Positions 7,740 to 15,963 are shown, counted from the stretch's first letter. The stretch: 16,011 nucleotides of DNA from Desulfuromusa sp. (GCA_029934095.1 JAOZMV010000009.1:1-16011), one strand, 5' to 3'. Translations and numbers: made by a program. Notes: generated by a model not told the origin, from the letters alone.

Positions 7740-8096
7740 ATGCCAAGAGTAAAAAGAGGCTTTAAAGCCAGACGTCGCCGTAACAAAGTCCTGAAACTAG
7801 CTAAAGGTTATCGTGGCGCCAGAAGTAAGTTGTTTCGTTCAGCAACAGAGGCCGTTGATCGGGCTCTTAATTATGCTTATCGTGACCGGCGGGTTAAAAA
7901 GCGTGATTTCAGAGCTCTCTGGATTGCCAGAATTAATGCCGCTGCACGCGATAATGGTCTTTCCTACAGTCGCCTGATTTATGGTTTAAAGCAGGCTGAT
8001 GTTGCCCTGGATCGTAAGATTATGGCAGATCTTGCTGTGAATGATCCGGCAGGTTTCACTGTTGTTGCTGAAACTGCCAAAGCCCAGTTGCAATAA
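7740..8096 (+). CDS. rplT: 50S ribosomal protein L20
   Basis: L20 is an early 50S assembly protein and, in several bacteria, the repressor of its own operon. It has 118 residues, the standard size. The N-terminal tail [24 protein letters not shown] is cut short here to its key points: an Arg/Lys-rich extension, then a helical domain with [21 protein letters not shown] (46-66) and [12 protein letters not shown] (74-85). AAGGAG (7726-7731) is eight bases before the ATG. Its own Shine-Dalgarno lies 36 bases past the folded region, so that region may control it. A strong terminator follows, making it the last gene of the thrS-infC-rpmI-rplT unit. Confidence 0.98.
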   Translation: MPRVKRGFKARRRRNKVLKLAKGYRGARSKLFRSATEAVDRALNYAYRDRRVKKRDFRALWIARINAAARDNGLSYSRLIYGLKQADVALDRKIMADLAVNDPAGFTVVAETAKAQLQ

Positions 8097-8116
8097 ACTG
8101 ATTTTAGCTGATTTAG

Positions 8117-8150
8117 GGAGATGAAGTGTCAGGCTTCATCTCCTTTTTTT
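8117..8150 (+). terminator. Strong intrinsic terminator after rplT
   Basis: GGAGATGAAG (8117-8126) and CTTCATCTCC (8134-8143) form a perfect 10-bp stem with a 7-base loop, followed by seven T (8144-8150). It separates the ribosomal protein unit from pheS. In the remaining 82 bases before pheS I saw no convincing promoter and no leader peptide rich in phenylalanine. Confidence 0.92.
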
Positions 8151-8217
8151 GTTTTCGGGCAGTTGCCTGTTAAAATTTAAAGATCAAACTGACCTCAGAT
8201 TTTGCGGGTCACTCTGA

Positions 8218-9249
<1,032 letters not shown>

Positions 9250-9270
9250 ACTTGGTAAGGACTTCAATAA

Positions 9271-11679
9271 ATGATAGTAACCTATAACTGGTTGAAAGAA
9301 TTTGTAGATTTTCAATATGCCCCGCAAGAGCTTTGTGATCAATTGACCATGGTTGGTCTTGAAGTCGATGCGCTTGAAGAAATTGGCGGTAATCTTGATT
9401 CGGTTATTGTTGCCAAACTGGAGTCGGTTGAGCAACATCCAGATGCTGACCGTTTAACTGTTTGTCAGGTTAATAATGGTACTGAGGTTGTTCAGGTGGT
9501 TTGTGGTGCAACTAATCATAAAACCGGTGATCTCATCGCATTGGCACAGCCGGGTTCAGTTTTGCCGGGTGATTTTAAAATTAAAAAATCCAAGATTCGT
9601 GGTCAGGTATCACAGGGGATGCTCTGTTCAGAAAAAGAGTTGGCTCTGGCGGAAGATTCTCCCGGAATTATGATTCTTCCATCCGGTTTAACTCTGGGAC
9701 AACCAGTTTTTGAAGCTCTTGGGTTGAAAGATTTTCAAATTGAAATTGGTCTGACACCCAATCGACCTGACTGCCTCAGTGTGGTTGGAGTTGCCAGGGA
9801 GGTTGCTGCTCTGTGTGGTCAGAAATTGAAATTGCCAGTTTCTCAAATCAGCGAAGCTGCCGATTCGATTGAACAACAGGCCTCTGTTGTTATTGAAAAT
9901 AGCGAGGGATGTCCCCGTTATGCAGCACGAATGATCAAAAATATAAAGATTGGCCCCTCTCCCGACTGGATGGTTCGACGGTTGGAAGCTGTGGGTATGC
10001 GTTCAATTAATAATGTTGTGGATGTTACCAACTATGTGATGATGGAACTTGGTCATCCGTTGCATGCTTTTGACTTTAGATTTTTGCAGGATCAGAAAAT
10101 TGTCGTTAAGTCTGCCCAGCAAGGTGAAAAGTTTAAGACTCTGGATAATCAGGAGCACTCTTTAACCGCTGACGATTTGATGATCTGTGATGGTCAACAA
10201 TCTGTTGCCCTGGCCGGGGTTATGGGGGGGCTTGATTCTGAGGTAAAGGATAATACCGATACGATTCTGTTGGAAGCCGCATATTTTAAACCAACAATGA
10301 TCAGGCGGACCAGTAAAAGGTATGGTTTGCATACCGAGTCATCGCATCGATTTGAGCGTGGTGCAGATATTGATATGATTCCAGTAGCGCTCGATCGAGC
10401 TGCCAGTTTGATTGCCGAGTTAGCCGGTGGTCAGGTTTTATCTGGAATAATCGACAGTTATCCGCGGCAACTGGATCCTGTTATTTTAGAAATCAGTGCC
10501 AAAAAAGCTAAGAGTTTACTGGATATCCCGGTTGATTGTGACAACATTAAACAATTATTTGAATCAATTGGTTTGCAAACCCAGACTGGCAACTGTTCTG
10601 ACTGTTTACAGGTCAAGGTGCCAAGCTTTCGCCCTGACATTGAGCGTGAAGTTGATTTGATCGAAGAGGTGGCCAGGCTTTATGGCTATGATCAAATTCC
10701 AGTAACTATGCCGGTTGGTACAGTTGATGCGCAATTGCCACCACTGCGTCAATTGCTGCAAAAAACTCTCCGTCAAACTATTGTTGCTGCCGGATTTTCA
10801 GAGGCAATGAACTACTCATTTGTTGCTGCTGACAGTTTGGAGAAAATCGGGGTTACAGCGGCTGATAGTCGCTCAGTGCAAGTAAAAATCTTAAATCCGT
10901 TGTCAGAAGATCAGTCGGTTATGCGCACCAGTCTGGTGCCAAGTTTACTGGAAACGGTTGCCCGTAATTTGAACTACCGTAGCTCTGATTTGAGCTTATT
11001 TGAGCTGCGGCCAATCTTTTTGACTCAGCCAGAAAATGGTCAATCTGTTGAGCCATTATCACTGACAGCTGTTATGTCCGGGCAACGCGAGCCAGAAGGA
11101 TGGTCGCAATCTTCTGCTGCCGTTGATTTCTACGACATTAAAGGCGTCGTAGAAAAAATACTTACCAAGGTAAATATTGACAACGTTTCTTTTGATGCAA
11201 ATTTTTCTCAACCATATTTGCATCCAGGTAAATCTTGTCGCTTGATGTTCGGCAACCAGTTACTTGGTTTTCTTGGCGAAATTCACCCGGAAGTTTTAAC
11301 CCGGTTTTCTATTGACCAGCCGGTATATATCTTTGAGCTCGATGTCGAAAATATCATTGCTACAGCTGGGAAGTATGCACAGTTTAAACCGTTATCCCGT
11401 TTTCCTGATGTGAAACGTGACAGTGCACTGCTTCTGGATGAATCAATTTCGGCTGATCAGGTTATGGATATTGTCAACAGGAGCAAAATCAGATTTGTTG
11501 AAAGTGCTACTATTTTTGATCTGTATACTGGCAAAGGAGTTCCTGCGGGAAAGAAGAGCCTTGCTATCCGGGTTTGTTATCGAGATCTGGAAAAAACCTT
11601 AACTGAAGTAGAAGTCAGTAAGTCCCATGACAAGCTGATTCGTTCTCTCTGCCATCTCCTCGGAGCAGAAATTCGCTGA
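9271..11679 (+). CDS. pheT: Phenylalanyl-tRNA synthetase beta subunit
   Basis: Partner of PheS; carries the editing site and tRNA-binding domains. It has 802 residues, the long bacterial form. The N-terminal EMAP/OB-type tRNA-binding domain spans about 39-148 (VCGATNHKTGDLIALAQPG, GMLCSEKELAL). The B3/B4 editing domain spans about 213-385 (NNVVDVTNYVMMELGHPLHAFD, AGVMGG), and B5 about 402-477 (VPSFRPDIEREVDLIEEVAR). The catalytic-like module spans about 485-690, and the C-terminal anticodon-binding FDX-ACB domain about 706-799 (FPDVKRDSALL). TAAGGA (9256-9261) precedes the ATG by nine bases. pheS-pheT-ihfA is a conserved order in many proteobacteria. Confidence 0.98.
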   Translation: MIVTYNWLKEFVDFQYAPQELCDQLTMVGLEVDALEEIGGNLDSVIVAKLESVEQHPDADRLTVCQVNNGTEVVQVVCGATNHKTGDLIALAQPGSVLPGDFKIKKSKIRGQVSQGMLCSEKELALAEDSPGIMILPSGLTLGQPVFEALGLKDFQIEIGLTPNRPDCLSVVGVAREVAALCGQKLKLPVSQISEAADSIEQQASVVIENSEGCPRYAARMIKNIKIGPSPDWMVRRLEAVGMRSINNVVDVTNYVMMELGHPLHAFDFRFLQDQKIVVKSAQQGEKFKTLDNQEHSLTADDLMICDGQQSVALAGVMGGLDSEVKDNTDTILLEAAYFKPTMIRRTSKRYGLHTESSHRFERGADIDMIPVALDRAASLIAELAGGQVLSGIIDSYPRQLDPVILEISAKKAKSLLDIPVDCDNIKQLFESIGLQTQTGNCSDCLQVKVPSFRPDIEREVDLIEEVARLYGYDQIPVTMPVGTVDAQLPPLRQLLQKTLRQTIVAAGFSEAMNYSFVAADSLEKIGVTAADSRSVQVKILNPLSEDQSVMRTSLVPSLLETVARNLNYRSSDLSLFELRPIFLTQPENGQSVEPLSLTAVMSGQREPEGWSQSSAAVDFYDIKGVVEKILTKVNIDNVSFDANFSQPYLHPGKSCRLMFGNQLLGFLGEIHPEVLTRFSIDQPVYIFELDVENIIATAGKYAQFKPLSRFPDVKRDSALLLDESISADQVMDIVNRSKIRFVESATIFDLYTGKGVPAGKKSLAIRVCYRDLEKTLTEVEVSKSHDKLIRSLCHLLGAEIR

Positions 11680-11709
11680 TTGACCTTGCAGACTCACAAT
11701 CTGTATGAT
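11680..11709 (+). promoter_or_regulatory. Predicted promoter of ihfA-merR
   Basis: TTGACC (11680-11685), 18 bases, TATGAT (11704-11709), each five of six to the sigma70 consensus. The -35 begins on the base after the pheT stop. It would give ihfA expression independent of pheST, with a leader of about 60 bases. Confidence 0.6.
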
Positions 11710-11778
11710 ATAAATCTAGAAAAATCAGATAGATAGTAGACCCCATATAACGCATCTCAGGCTTAAGCGGGAGGGATC

Positions 11779-12060
11779 ATGACCAAAGCAGATCTTATTG
11801 AAAGTGTTTACCTGACCACCGGTTTTTCCAAGAAAGAATCAGCTGCCATTGTTGAGATGGTTTTTGATTTGATGAAATCTACCTTGGAACAAGGTGAAAA
11901 AATCAAGATTGCCGGTTTTGGTAATTTTGTTGTTAAAGAGAAAGCTTCCCGGCGGGGTAGAAATCCGCAGACCGGGAGTGAAATTGAAATTTCTGCCCGG
12001 AAAATTTTGACGTTTAAGCCGAGTCAAGTGCTTAAGGTTGCCATTAACGAAACCCCTTAA
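11779..12060 (+). CDS. ihfA: Integration host factor, alpha subunit
   Basis: A 93-residue DNA-bending protein of the HU/IHF family. With IhfB it makes sharp bends at specific sites and helps sigma54 promoters, recombination and nucleoid structure. MTKADLIESVYLTTGFSK at the start, GEKIKIAGFGNFVVKEK in the middle and GRNPQTGSEIEISARKILTFKPS with the intercalating Pro63 are all present. Assignment to alpha rather than HU or beta rests on these residues plus the position after pheT, where ihfA lies in many proteobacteria. GGGAGG lies five bases before the ATG. Its own promoter is predicted just upstream, and merR follows after 18 bases. A second ihfA copy elsewhere in the genome is possible. Confidence 0.93.
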   Translation: MTKADLIESVYLTTGFSKKESAAIVEMVFDLMKSTLEQGEKIKIAGFGNFVVKEKASRRGRNPQTGSEIEISARKILTFKPSQVLKVAINETP

Positions 12061-12078
12061 TTGTGTTGAGCTGAACTG

Positions 12079-12432
12079 GTGCCTCAAATACCTGATAAGC
12101 TCTATTTTAAGATCGGTGAAGTTGCAGTATTACTGCAATTAAAGACCCATGTGTTACGTTATTGGGAAACAGAATTTCCAATTCTGCAGCCGGTTAAAAG
12201 CCGTTCCAATCAGAGGCTTTATCGGCGTAAGGATGTTGAAACTGCCCAGTTGATAAAAGAGTTACTTTATCATCAGGGTTTCACCATAGCTGGTGCTCGC
12301 AAGAAAATGCAGATGGAGAAACAGCTTCATTTGCCGTTAAACCCCTCCCACTCTCCAGAAAAAATTCTCATTGAGATCAAGACTGACCTCATCCGGCTCC
12401 GTAAGTACTTGCTTGATTCAGACCTTGAATAA
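12079..12432 (+). CDS. MerR-family transcriptional regulator, short form
   Basis: A 117-residue regulator beginning at GTG 12079. The winged-helix part is at 9-77: [22 protein letters not shown] (helix-turn-helix), then the [18 protein letters not shown] wing and helix, and [11 protein letters not shown]. The tail of about 40 residues holds a helix ([18 protein letters not shown]), suited to dimerisation, and no effector domain or metal-binding cysteines. It is thus like the small MerR proteins found after ihfA in related genomes, whose target is unknown to me. No strong Shine-Dalgarno is seen; the 18-base gap suggests coupling to ihfA. The stop TAA shares its last base with the ATG of the next small ORF. 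Confidence 0.9.
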   Translation: MPQIPDKLYFKIGEVAVLLQLKTHVLRYWETEFPILQPVKSRSNQRLYRRKDVETAQLIKELLYHQGFTIAGARKKMQMEKQLHLPLNPSHSPEKILIEIKTDLIRLRKYLLDSDLE

Positions 12433-12566
12433 TGAAAATTTGTCATTTTTTAGTCCCTATGACGATGTTCACTCTGGTTATCCCGTGGTGCACAAATATG
12501 ACCTCTGAAAAAGTTTACAATGCAATGGACTGCTGGTCGTTCGATCCTATGCCCGGTGTCTTCTGA
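12432..12566 (+). CDS. Possible small ORF (44 codons) between merR and pcm, function unknown
   Basis: An uninterrupted 44-codon frame starts at ATG 12432 (TAATG overlap with the merR stop) and ends with TGA 12564-12566 (TGATG overlap with the pcm ATG). It fills exactly the space between the two genes. The product begins [20 protein letters not shown]: a Lys, then about 15 hydrophobic residues, resembling a membrane segment or weak signal peptide. IPWC is not a good lipobox. The rest is polar and has no motif I recognise; six Met and three Cys in 44 residues is odd. It has no Shine-Dalgarno, but neither does pcm, so translational coupling through this frame is plausible. It may be a chance ORF. 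Confidence 0.3.
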   Translation: MKICHFLVPMTMFTLVIPWCTNMTSEKVYNAMDCWSFDPMPGVF

Positions 12567-13204
12567 TGGATTATTCTATTGCTAGACGGCGCATGGTAGA
12601 GCAACAGATCGAAACGCGAGGGATTAATGATCAGCGGGTCATTGATGCCATGTTGACGATTCCTCGGCACTTATTTGTTGAGCTGGGTTTGCAGAGCCAT
12701 GCCTACGGTGATGCCTCGCTTCCAATTGGTGAGAAACAGACTATTTCTCAACCTTATATGGTTGCGGCGATGACTGCTGCTCTTGAGTTAAAGGGGGATG
12801 AGAGAGTTTTGGAGATTGGAACCGGTTCTGGATACCAGACTGCTATCTTGTCAAAGTTAGTCAAGCGAGTCTATTCTATTGAACGAATTGCTGTTCTTGC
12901 TGGTCGTGCGCGGAAAATTCTCGACCGGCTGCAACTGAGCAATATCAACATTAAAATTGGTGACGGAACGATAGGTTGGCAAGATCAGGCACCATTTGCG
13001 GGAATTCTGGTAGCTGCCGGGTCTCCAGACGTACCGCAAAAATATTTAGATCAACTCGATATTGGCGGGAAACTGGTGTTGCCGGTAGGGGATAAAGAAG
13101 AGCAAACTTTGATTCGGATAATCCGCAAGAATGAAAACCATTTTGAGCGTGAACAGTTGATGGGATGTCGTTTTGTTCCCCTGATTGGTGAACAGGGTTG
13201 GTAG
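12566..13204 (+). CDS. pcm: Protein-L-isoaspartate O-methyltransferase
   Basis: Repairs aged proteins by methylating abnormal L-isoaspartyl residues with S-adenosylmethionine; cytoplasmic. It has 212 residues, the usual size. IPRHLFVE (32-39) and [16 protein letters not shown] (52-67) with the conserved Ser61 form the substrate side. [15 protein letters not shown] (81-95) is the SAM-binding loop, and [13 protein letters not shown] (146-158) with [10 protein letters not shown] (167-176) are further methyltransferase motifs. The start at 12566 gives the [15 protein letters not shown] beginning typical of this group. No Shine-Dalgarno is seen before it. It stands upstream of nlpD-rpoS, as in many proteobacteria, which ties it to stationary-phase survival. 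I expected surE just before it; it is absent here. Confidence 0.97.
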   Translation: MDYSIARRRMVEQQIETRGINDQRVIDAMLTIPRHLFVELGLQSHAYGDASLPIGEKQTISQPYMVAAMTAALELKGDERVLEIGTGSGYQTAILSKLVKRVYSIERIAVLAGRARKILDRLQLSNINIKIGDGTIGWQDQAPFAGILVAAGSPDVPQKYLDQLDIGGKLVLPVGDKEEQTLIRIIRKNENHFEREQLMGCRFVPLIGEQGW

Positions 13205-13254
13205 ATACCATTGTCATTTAAACGCAAATCTTCCGGTTTTTCTTCTGCCTCCTC

Positions 13255-13273
13255 GGATGATTGAAAATCATCC
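13255..13273. repeat. Inverted repeat over the -35 box of the nlpD promoter
   Basis: GGATGAT (13255-13261), TGAAA, ATCATCC (13267-13273): perfect 7-bp arms with a 5-base spacer that contains most of the -35 hexamer. No T-run follows, so it is not a usual terminator. It could be an operator. Confidence 0.6.
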
Positions 13274-13290
13274 TCTGGCGTTGTTATAGT
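13261..13290 (+). promoter_or_regulatory. Predicted promoter of nlpD-rpoS
   Basis: TTGAAA (13261-13266), 18 bases, TATAGT (13285-13290), each five of six to consensus, with a start near 13297 and a leader of about 90 bases. The -35 lies inside a perfect inverted repeat and another palindrome follows the start point; both are listed separately. No terminator for pcm is evident in 13205-13260. Confidence 0.55.
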
Positions 13291-13302
13291 TTACAGGGGT
13301 AG

Positions 13303-13315
13303 ACATGTTACATGT
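13303..13315. repeat. Palindrome ACATGT-T-ACATGT just past the predicted nlpD start point
   Basis: Two copies of the self-complementary ACATGT (13303-13308 and 13310-13315) separated by one base make a 13-bp palindrome at about +6 to +18. This is a common place for a repressor site. No known regulator is matched by eye. Confidence 0.5.
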
Positions 13316-13354
13316 TTTCTCAAAAACTAATCCAGCTTACAGGCCAGACTTTAT

Positions 13355-13373
13355 TCGACAGACTTACTGTCGA
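13355..13373. repeat. Inverted repeat 14 bases before the nlpD start codon
   Basis: TCGACAG (13355-13361), ACTTA, CTGTCGA (13367-13373): perfect 7-bp arms, 5-base loop. In the mRNA it would form a hairpin ending just before the ribosome-binding region of nlpD (which lacks a good Shine-Dalgarno), so it could affect translation; as DNA it could be an operator. Confidence 0.55.
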
Positions 13374-13387
13374 TTGCGAATTCTGTA

Positions 13388-14152
13388 ATGAAAATGCGGA
13401 TAATATTCTTGCTTCTGATCGGTGGTGGCTGCCTCTTTTTGAGTGCTTGTGAAGCAGGTATCTACCATACCGTTAAGCCCGGTCAAACCTTGTATCGGAT
13501 CAGCCGTACTTACGATATTAACGAAACTTATCTGGCTCGTGTAAACGGTATTTCAAATCCGTCACAAATGCCGATAGGTACGCGACTCTATATACCAGGT
13601 GCCGATAGGGTCTTGCAGGTTCAGGTTATAAAACCGAAAAAACCAACTAAGACTGTTACCGCTCCGCAGCAGAAAAAAAAGGTACAACCTGCCAGGCAAC
13701 AATCAAAGGTTGCAAAACCAAAACCTGTTGCAGCTAAAACAAAAGTCCCGGTATTGAAGAAAACAAAGGCGACGCAGGTTAAGAAACTGCAGTGGCCGTT
13801 ACGTGGGAAAATTGTTCGTTCTTTCAGTAAACAAGCAAAAACTGGCGGGGGTAAAGGGATAGAAATAGCGGTGCGAGAAGGAAGTAATGTTACCGCAGCA
13901 GAGGCAGGTAAAGTCATTTACAGCGGCGATGGTGTCAAAGGATATGCACATCTCATTATTCTGCAACATGAAAATGACCTGTTTACGGTTTATGGCTTTA
14001 ACCGTAAAAATCTCGTCAGGCAGGGGGATTTTGTGAGTAAGGGCGAGCGTATTGCCCTGTCTGGAACCCCGCCAGCAGGAGGTCATCCACGGCTCCATTT
14101 TGAGGTTCGCAAAGGGAAGATTGCTGTCAACCCGATTTTATACTTGCCTTGA
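13388..14152 (+). CDS. nlpD: NlpD-type lipoprotein: LysM plus degenerate LytM/M23 domain
   Basis: A 254-residue envelope protein. Residues 1-21 are a lipoprotein signal with lipobox LSAC (Cys21), followed by Glu22. LysM (25-69: [20 protein letters not shown]) binds peptidoglycan. A Lys/Pro/Gln-rich linker (about 77-133) leads to an M23 fold (134-254: [53 protein letters not shown]). The zinc ligands of active M23 peptidases are mostly lost. The HxGxD position reads G155-K-G-I-E159, YxH reads YGFN, and HLH reads RLH. Like E. coli NlpD it is therefore probably not an enzyme but an activator of a cell-separation amidase (inference). The start ATG lacks a good Shine-Dalgarno. rpoS follows 61 bases downstream. 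An A8 run at 13673-13680 lies in the linker. Confidence 0.94.
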   Translation: MKMRIIFLLLIGGGCLFLSACEAGIYHTVKPGQTLYRISRTYDINETYLARVNGISNPSQMPIGTRLYIPGADRVLQVQVIKPKKPTKTVTAPQQKKKVQPARQQSKVAKPKPVAAKTKVPVLKKTKATQVKKLQWPLRGKIVRSFSKQAKTGGGKGIEIAVREGSNVTAAEAGKVIYSGDGVKGYAHLIILQHENDLFTVYGFNRKNLVRQGDFVSKGERIALSGTPPAGGHPRLHFEVRKGKIAVNPILYLP

Positions 14153-14213
14153 TATTTCGGCACCTTTAAATTATGCAATTGAGTGTTATCAAGTTGTTGT
14201 GGAGGAGGTCTGT

Positions 14214-15140
14214 ATGGCTAGTTCAAGCTCAAACGATAAGAGAGCTGCTAAACATAAGGGTGTGATCAATAAACAATCAAGTGAAGGAAACACCTTGACT
14301 GCTTCTGAACATGCAACAGCTGATGCAATTAAACTTTATCTGCAGGAAATTAAAAGAAGTCAGCTGCTGACTGCCGAAGATGAACGGGAACTGGCCGGTT
14401 TGATTGCAGAAGGTGATGCCGCTGCCAGAGAGCGTATGATTGAATCGAATCTGCGGCTGGTGGTTAAAATTGCCAAACGATACATGGATCGTGGTCTACC
14501 TTTCCTCGATTTGATAGAAGAGGGGAATATGGGCCTGATCAAGGCGGTTGAAAAGTTTAAAGTCAGCAAAGGGTGTCGCTTTTCTACCTATGCAACCTGG
14601 TGGATACGCCAATCGATAGAACGTTCTATCGTCAATCAGAGCCGAACTATTCGTTTGCCGGTTCATGTCGCTGACGATATCAATAAACTGGTCAAAATCA
14701 GTCGGGAACTGGTGCAACGATTAAAGCGTGACCCGGAGGTGGATGAAATTGCAGCTGCTATGGGTACAGATGTCAGCCACGTTCGGCGGATGATGGTTCT
14801 GGTTAAGAAAACCTACTCGATAGAGCACCCTTTAGGTGAGAGCAGTGATTATAGTCTGATTGATACCATTGAAGACACAAAACTTGTTGACTCTGCCAGT
14901 AGAGTTGAAGATCTGGATCGCTTTGCCCGGGTTCAGGAATGGATGGCAGAGTTGAATGAAAATGAGCGTGAAATCCTTGCGTTACGTTTCGGTCTTGAAG
15001 ACCGTGAACCGCAAACCCTTGATACCATCGGCAAGAAATTTGGGGTGACTCGGGAACGAATTCGGCAAATTGAAGCAAAGAGTCTGGCTAAATTGAAGAA
15101 ATCTATGGAGAACTGTCTGCCAGATGAAAGAGCCCGATAA
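14214..15140 (+). CDS. rpoS: RNA polymerase sigma factor RpoS (stationary-phase/general stress)
   Basis: A 308-residue group 2 sigma70 factor. Region 1.2 is at 36-68 ([21 protein letters not shown]). Region 2 is at about 72-142 with [27 protein letters not shown] and [20 protein letters not shown] (melting and -10 recognition). Region 3 is at 152-226. Region 4 is at 240-298, ending in the helix-turn-helix [22 protein letters not shown]. Length and the nlpD neighbour favour RpoS over RpoD or RpoH. I choose ATG 14214 because GGAGGAGGT (14201-14209) precedes it by four bases; the frame is open back to 14052 but that part overlaps the nlpD end. A weak promoter candidate (TTGCCT 14144-14149, TTAAAT 14166-14171) overlaps the nlpD stop. 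In E. coli the main rpoS promoter also lies within nlpD. Confidence 0.95.
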   Translation: MASSSSNDKRAAKHKGVINKQSSEGNTLTASEHATADAIKLYLQEIKRSQLLTAEDERELAGLIAEGDAAARERMIESNLRLVVKIAKRYMDRGLPFLDLIEEGNMGLIKAVEKFKVSKGCRFSTYATWWIRQSIERSIVNQSRTIRLPVHVADDINKLVKISRELVQRLKRDPEVDEIAAAMGTDVSHVRRMMVLVKKTYSIEHPLGESSDYSLIDTIEDTKLVDSASRVEDLDRFARVQEWMAELNENEREILALRFGLEDREPQTLDTIGKKFGVTRERIRQIEAKSLAKLKKSMENCLPDERAR

Positions 15141-15193
15141 CATTAATCTCAACGTGTGAATATCGATTCAGATTTAAATATGGAGCTTATAAA

Positions 15194-15709
15194 ATGGATG
15201 ACTTGAAGCAGATTATCCGTGATATCCCCGACTTTCCCAAAAAGGGAATTGTTTTTAAAGATATTACGACTTTATTATCTGATGCAAAAAGTTTTCATCG
15301 TATGGTTGATCTTCTGGCTCACCGCTATATTGGTGAAAAGATCGATCAGATCGTTGGAATTGAAGCACGTGGTTTTATCCTCGGAGCCGCTTTAGCGTAT
15401 AAGTTAGGAACAGGTATTACTCTGGTACGTAAACCCGGAAAACTCCCCTTCAAAACCCGCAGTATCAGTTATGAACTTGAATATGGTACTGATACCCTGG
15501 AAATTCATGAAGATGCCTTCCGAGATAGTGATCGGGTCATTATTGCAGATGACTTGTTGGCAACTGGCGGAACCATGGCCGCCGTTGTAGAACTGGTAGA
15601 AAATATGGGGGTGGAAATCTATGAGTGTGCCTTTATGGCCGAATTGGAATTTCTTGATGGTCGGAGCAAGCTTCCTGCGGGTAAGGTTTACAGTCTGTTG
15701 AAATTTTGA
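15194..15709 (+). CDS. apt: Adenine phosphoribosyltransferase
   Basis: Makes AMP from adenine and PRPP in purine salvage. The 171 residues are the normal length. [18 protein letters not shown] (11-28) is the conserved start, [17 protein letters not shown] (55-71) and VRKPGKLP (78-85) form the base and pyrophosphate sites, and [13 protein letters not shown] (115-127) is the PRPP-binding loop. GGAG (15182-15185) lies eight bases before the ATG. It follows rpoS after 53 bases, with no terminator seen between, so partial cotranscription is possible. A hairpin with no T-run (15718-15739) comes after the stop. Confidence 0.97.
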   Translation: MDDLKQIIRDIPDFPKKGIVFKDITTLLSDAKSFHRMVDLLAHRYIGEKIDQIVGIEARGFILGAALAYKLGTGITLVRKPGKLPFKTRSISYELEYGTDTLEIHEDAFRDSDRVIIADDLLATGGTMAAVVELVENMGVEIYECAFMAELEFLDGRSKLPAGKVYSLLKF

Positions 15710-15717
15710 TTGATTCT

Positions 15718-15739
15718 CAGGCGCCAGCATTGCCGCCTG
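15718..15739 (+). terminator. Hairpin after apt, doubtful terminator
   Basis: CAGGCG (15718-15723) pairs with CGCCTG (15734-15739) around a 10-base loop. It lacks a T-run, so it may only mark the 3' end of the apt mRNA. It overlaps the -35 region proposed for tRNA-Arg. Confidence 0.3.
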
Positions 15740-15757
15740 TCATCTAAAAGATATAAT
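15730..15757 (+). promoter_or_regulatory. Predicted promoter of tRNA-Arg(CCU)
   Basis: A perfect TATAAT (15752-15757) with TTGCCG (15730-15735) 16 bases upstream. The start would fall near 15764, just before the mature tRNA 5' end. Confidence 0.55.
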
Positions 15758-15766
15758 CATTCCCAC

Positions 15767-15843
15767 GGCCCCGTAGCTCAGCTGGATAGAGCGGCACCCT
15801 CCTAAGGTGATTGTCGGAGGTTCGAATCCTCCCGGGGTCGCCA
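15767..15843 (+). tRNA. tRNA-Arg (anticodon CCU)
   Basis: Acceptor GGCCCCG (15767-15773) pairs with CGGGGTC (15833-15839), including a G2-U71 wobble; the discriminator is G and CCA is encoded (15841-15843). The D arm is GCTC/GAGC. The anticodon stem GCACC (15794-15798) faces GGTGA (15806-15810) around CTCCTAA, with anticodon CCT at 15801-15803, reading the arginine codon AGG. The pair next to the D arm (27-43) is G-A, a mismatch. The T arm is GGAGG-TTCGAAT-CCTCC. The score should still be that of a working tRNA. Confidence 0.95.
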
Positions 15844-15870
15844 ATATTTTAAAAGAGCGTCAGCACTTTT

Positions 15871-15909
15871 TCCTCGTAGTGGAAACATGGAGCGCATCGA
15901 GGAGTTTTT
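15871..15909 (+). terminator. Possible terminator after tRNA-Arg, with overlapping second stem
   Basis: TCCTCG (15871-15876) pairs with CGAGGA (15898-15903) around a 21-base loop, followed by G and TTTTT (15905-15909). A second 6-bp stem, TGGAGC (15888-15893) with GCTCCA (15910-15915), interlocks with it, giving either an alternative fold or a pseudoknot. Confidence 0.4.
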
Positions 15910-15923
15910 GCTCCAGACACTAA

Positions 15924-15952
15924 TTGACTCTATTGCCTGATATTGCTATAAA
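15924..15952 (+). promoter_or_regulatory. Predicted promoter of tRNA-Val(CAC)
   Basis: TTGACT (15924-15929), 17 bases, TATAAA (15947-15952), each five of six to consensus at ideal spacing. The start would lie near 15959, five bases before the tRNA. Confidence 0.65.
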
Positions 15953-15963
15953 ATCTTTATCCA

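Noticed and set aside
12433..12565. tRNA-Pro or other tRNA between merR and pcm
   Set aside because: A TTCGATCC stretch at 12540 looks like a T loop, but no acceptor, D or anticodon arms can be paired.
13355..13373. LexA box before nlpD
   Set aside because: The arms give ACAG then CTGT, the reverse of the CTGT-N8-ACAG order, and no deltaproteobacterial LexA pattern fits.
14052..14213. Upstream extension of rpoS (54 codons)
   Set aside because: It overlaps the end of nlpD and lacks sigma-factor similarity; ATG 14214 has a near-perfect Shine-Dalgarno.
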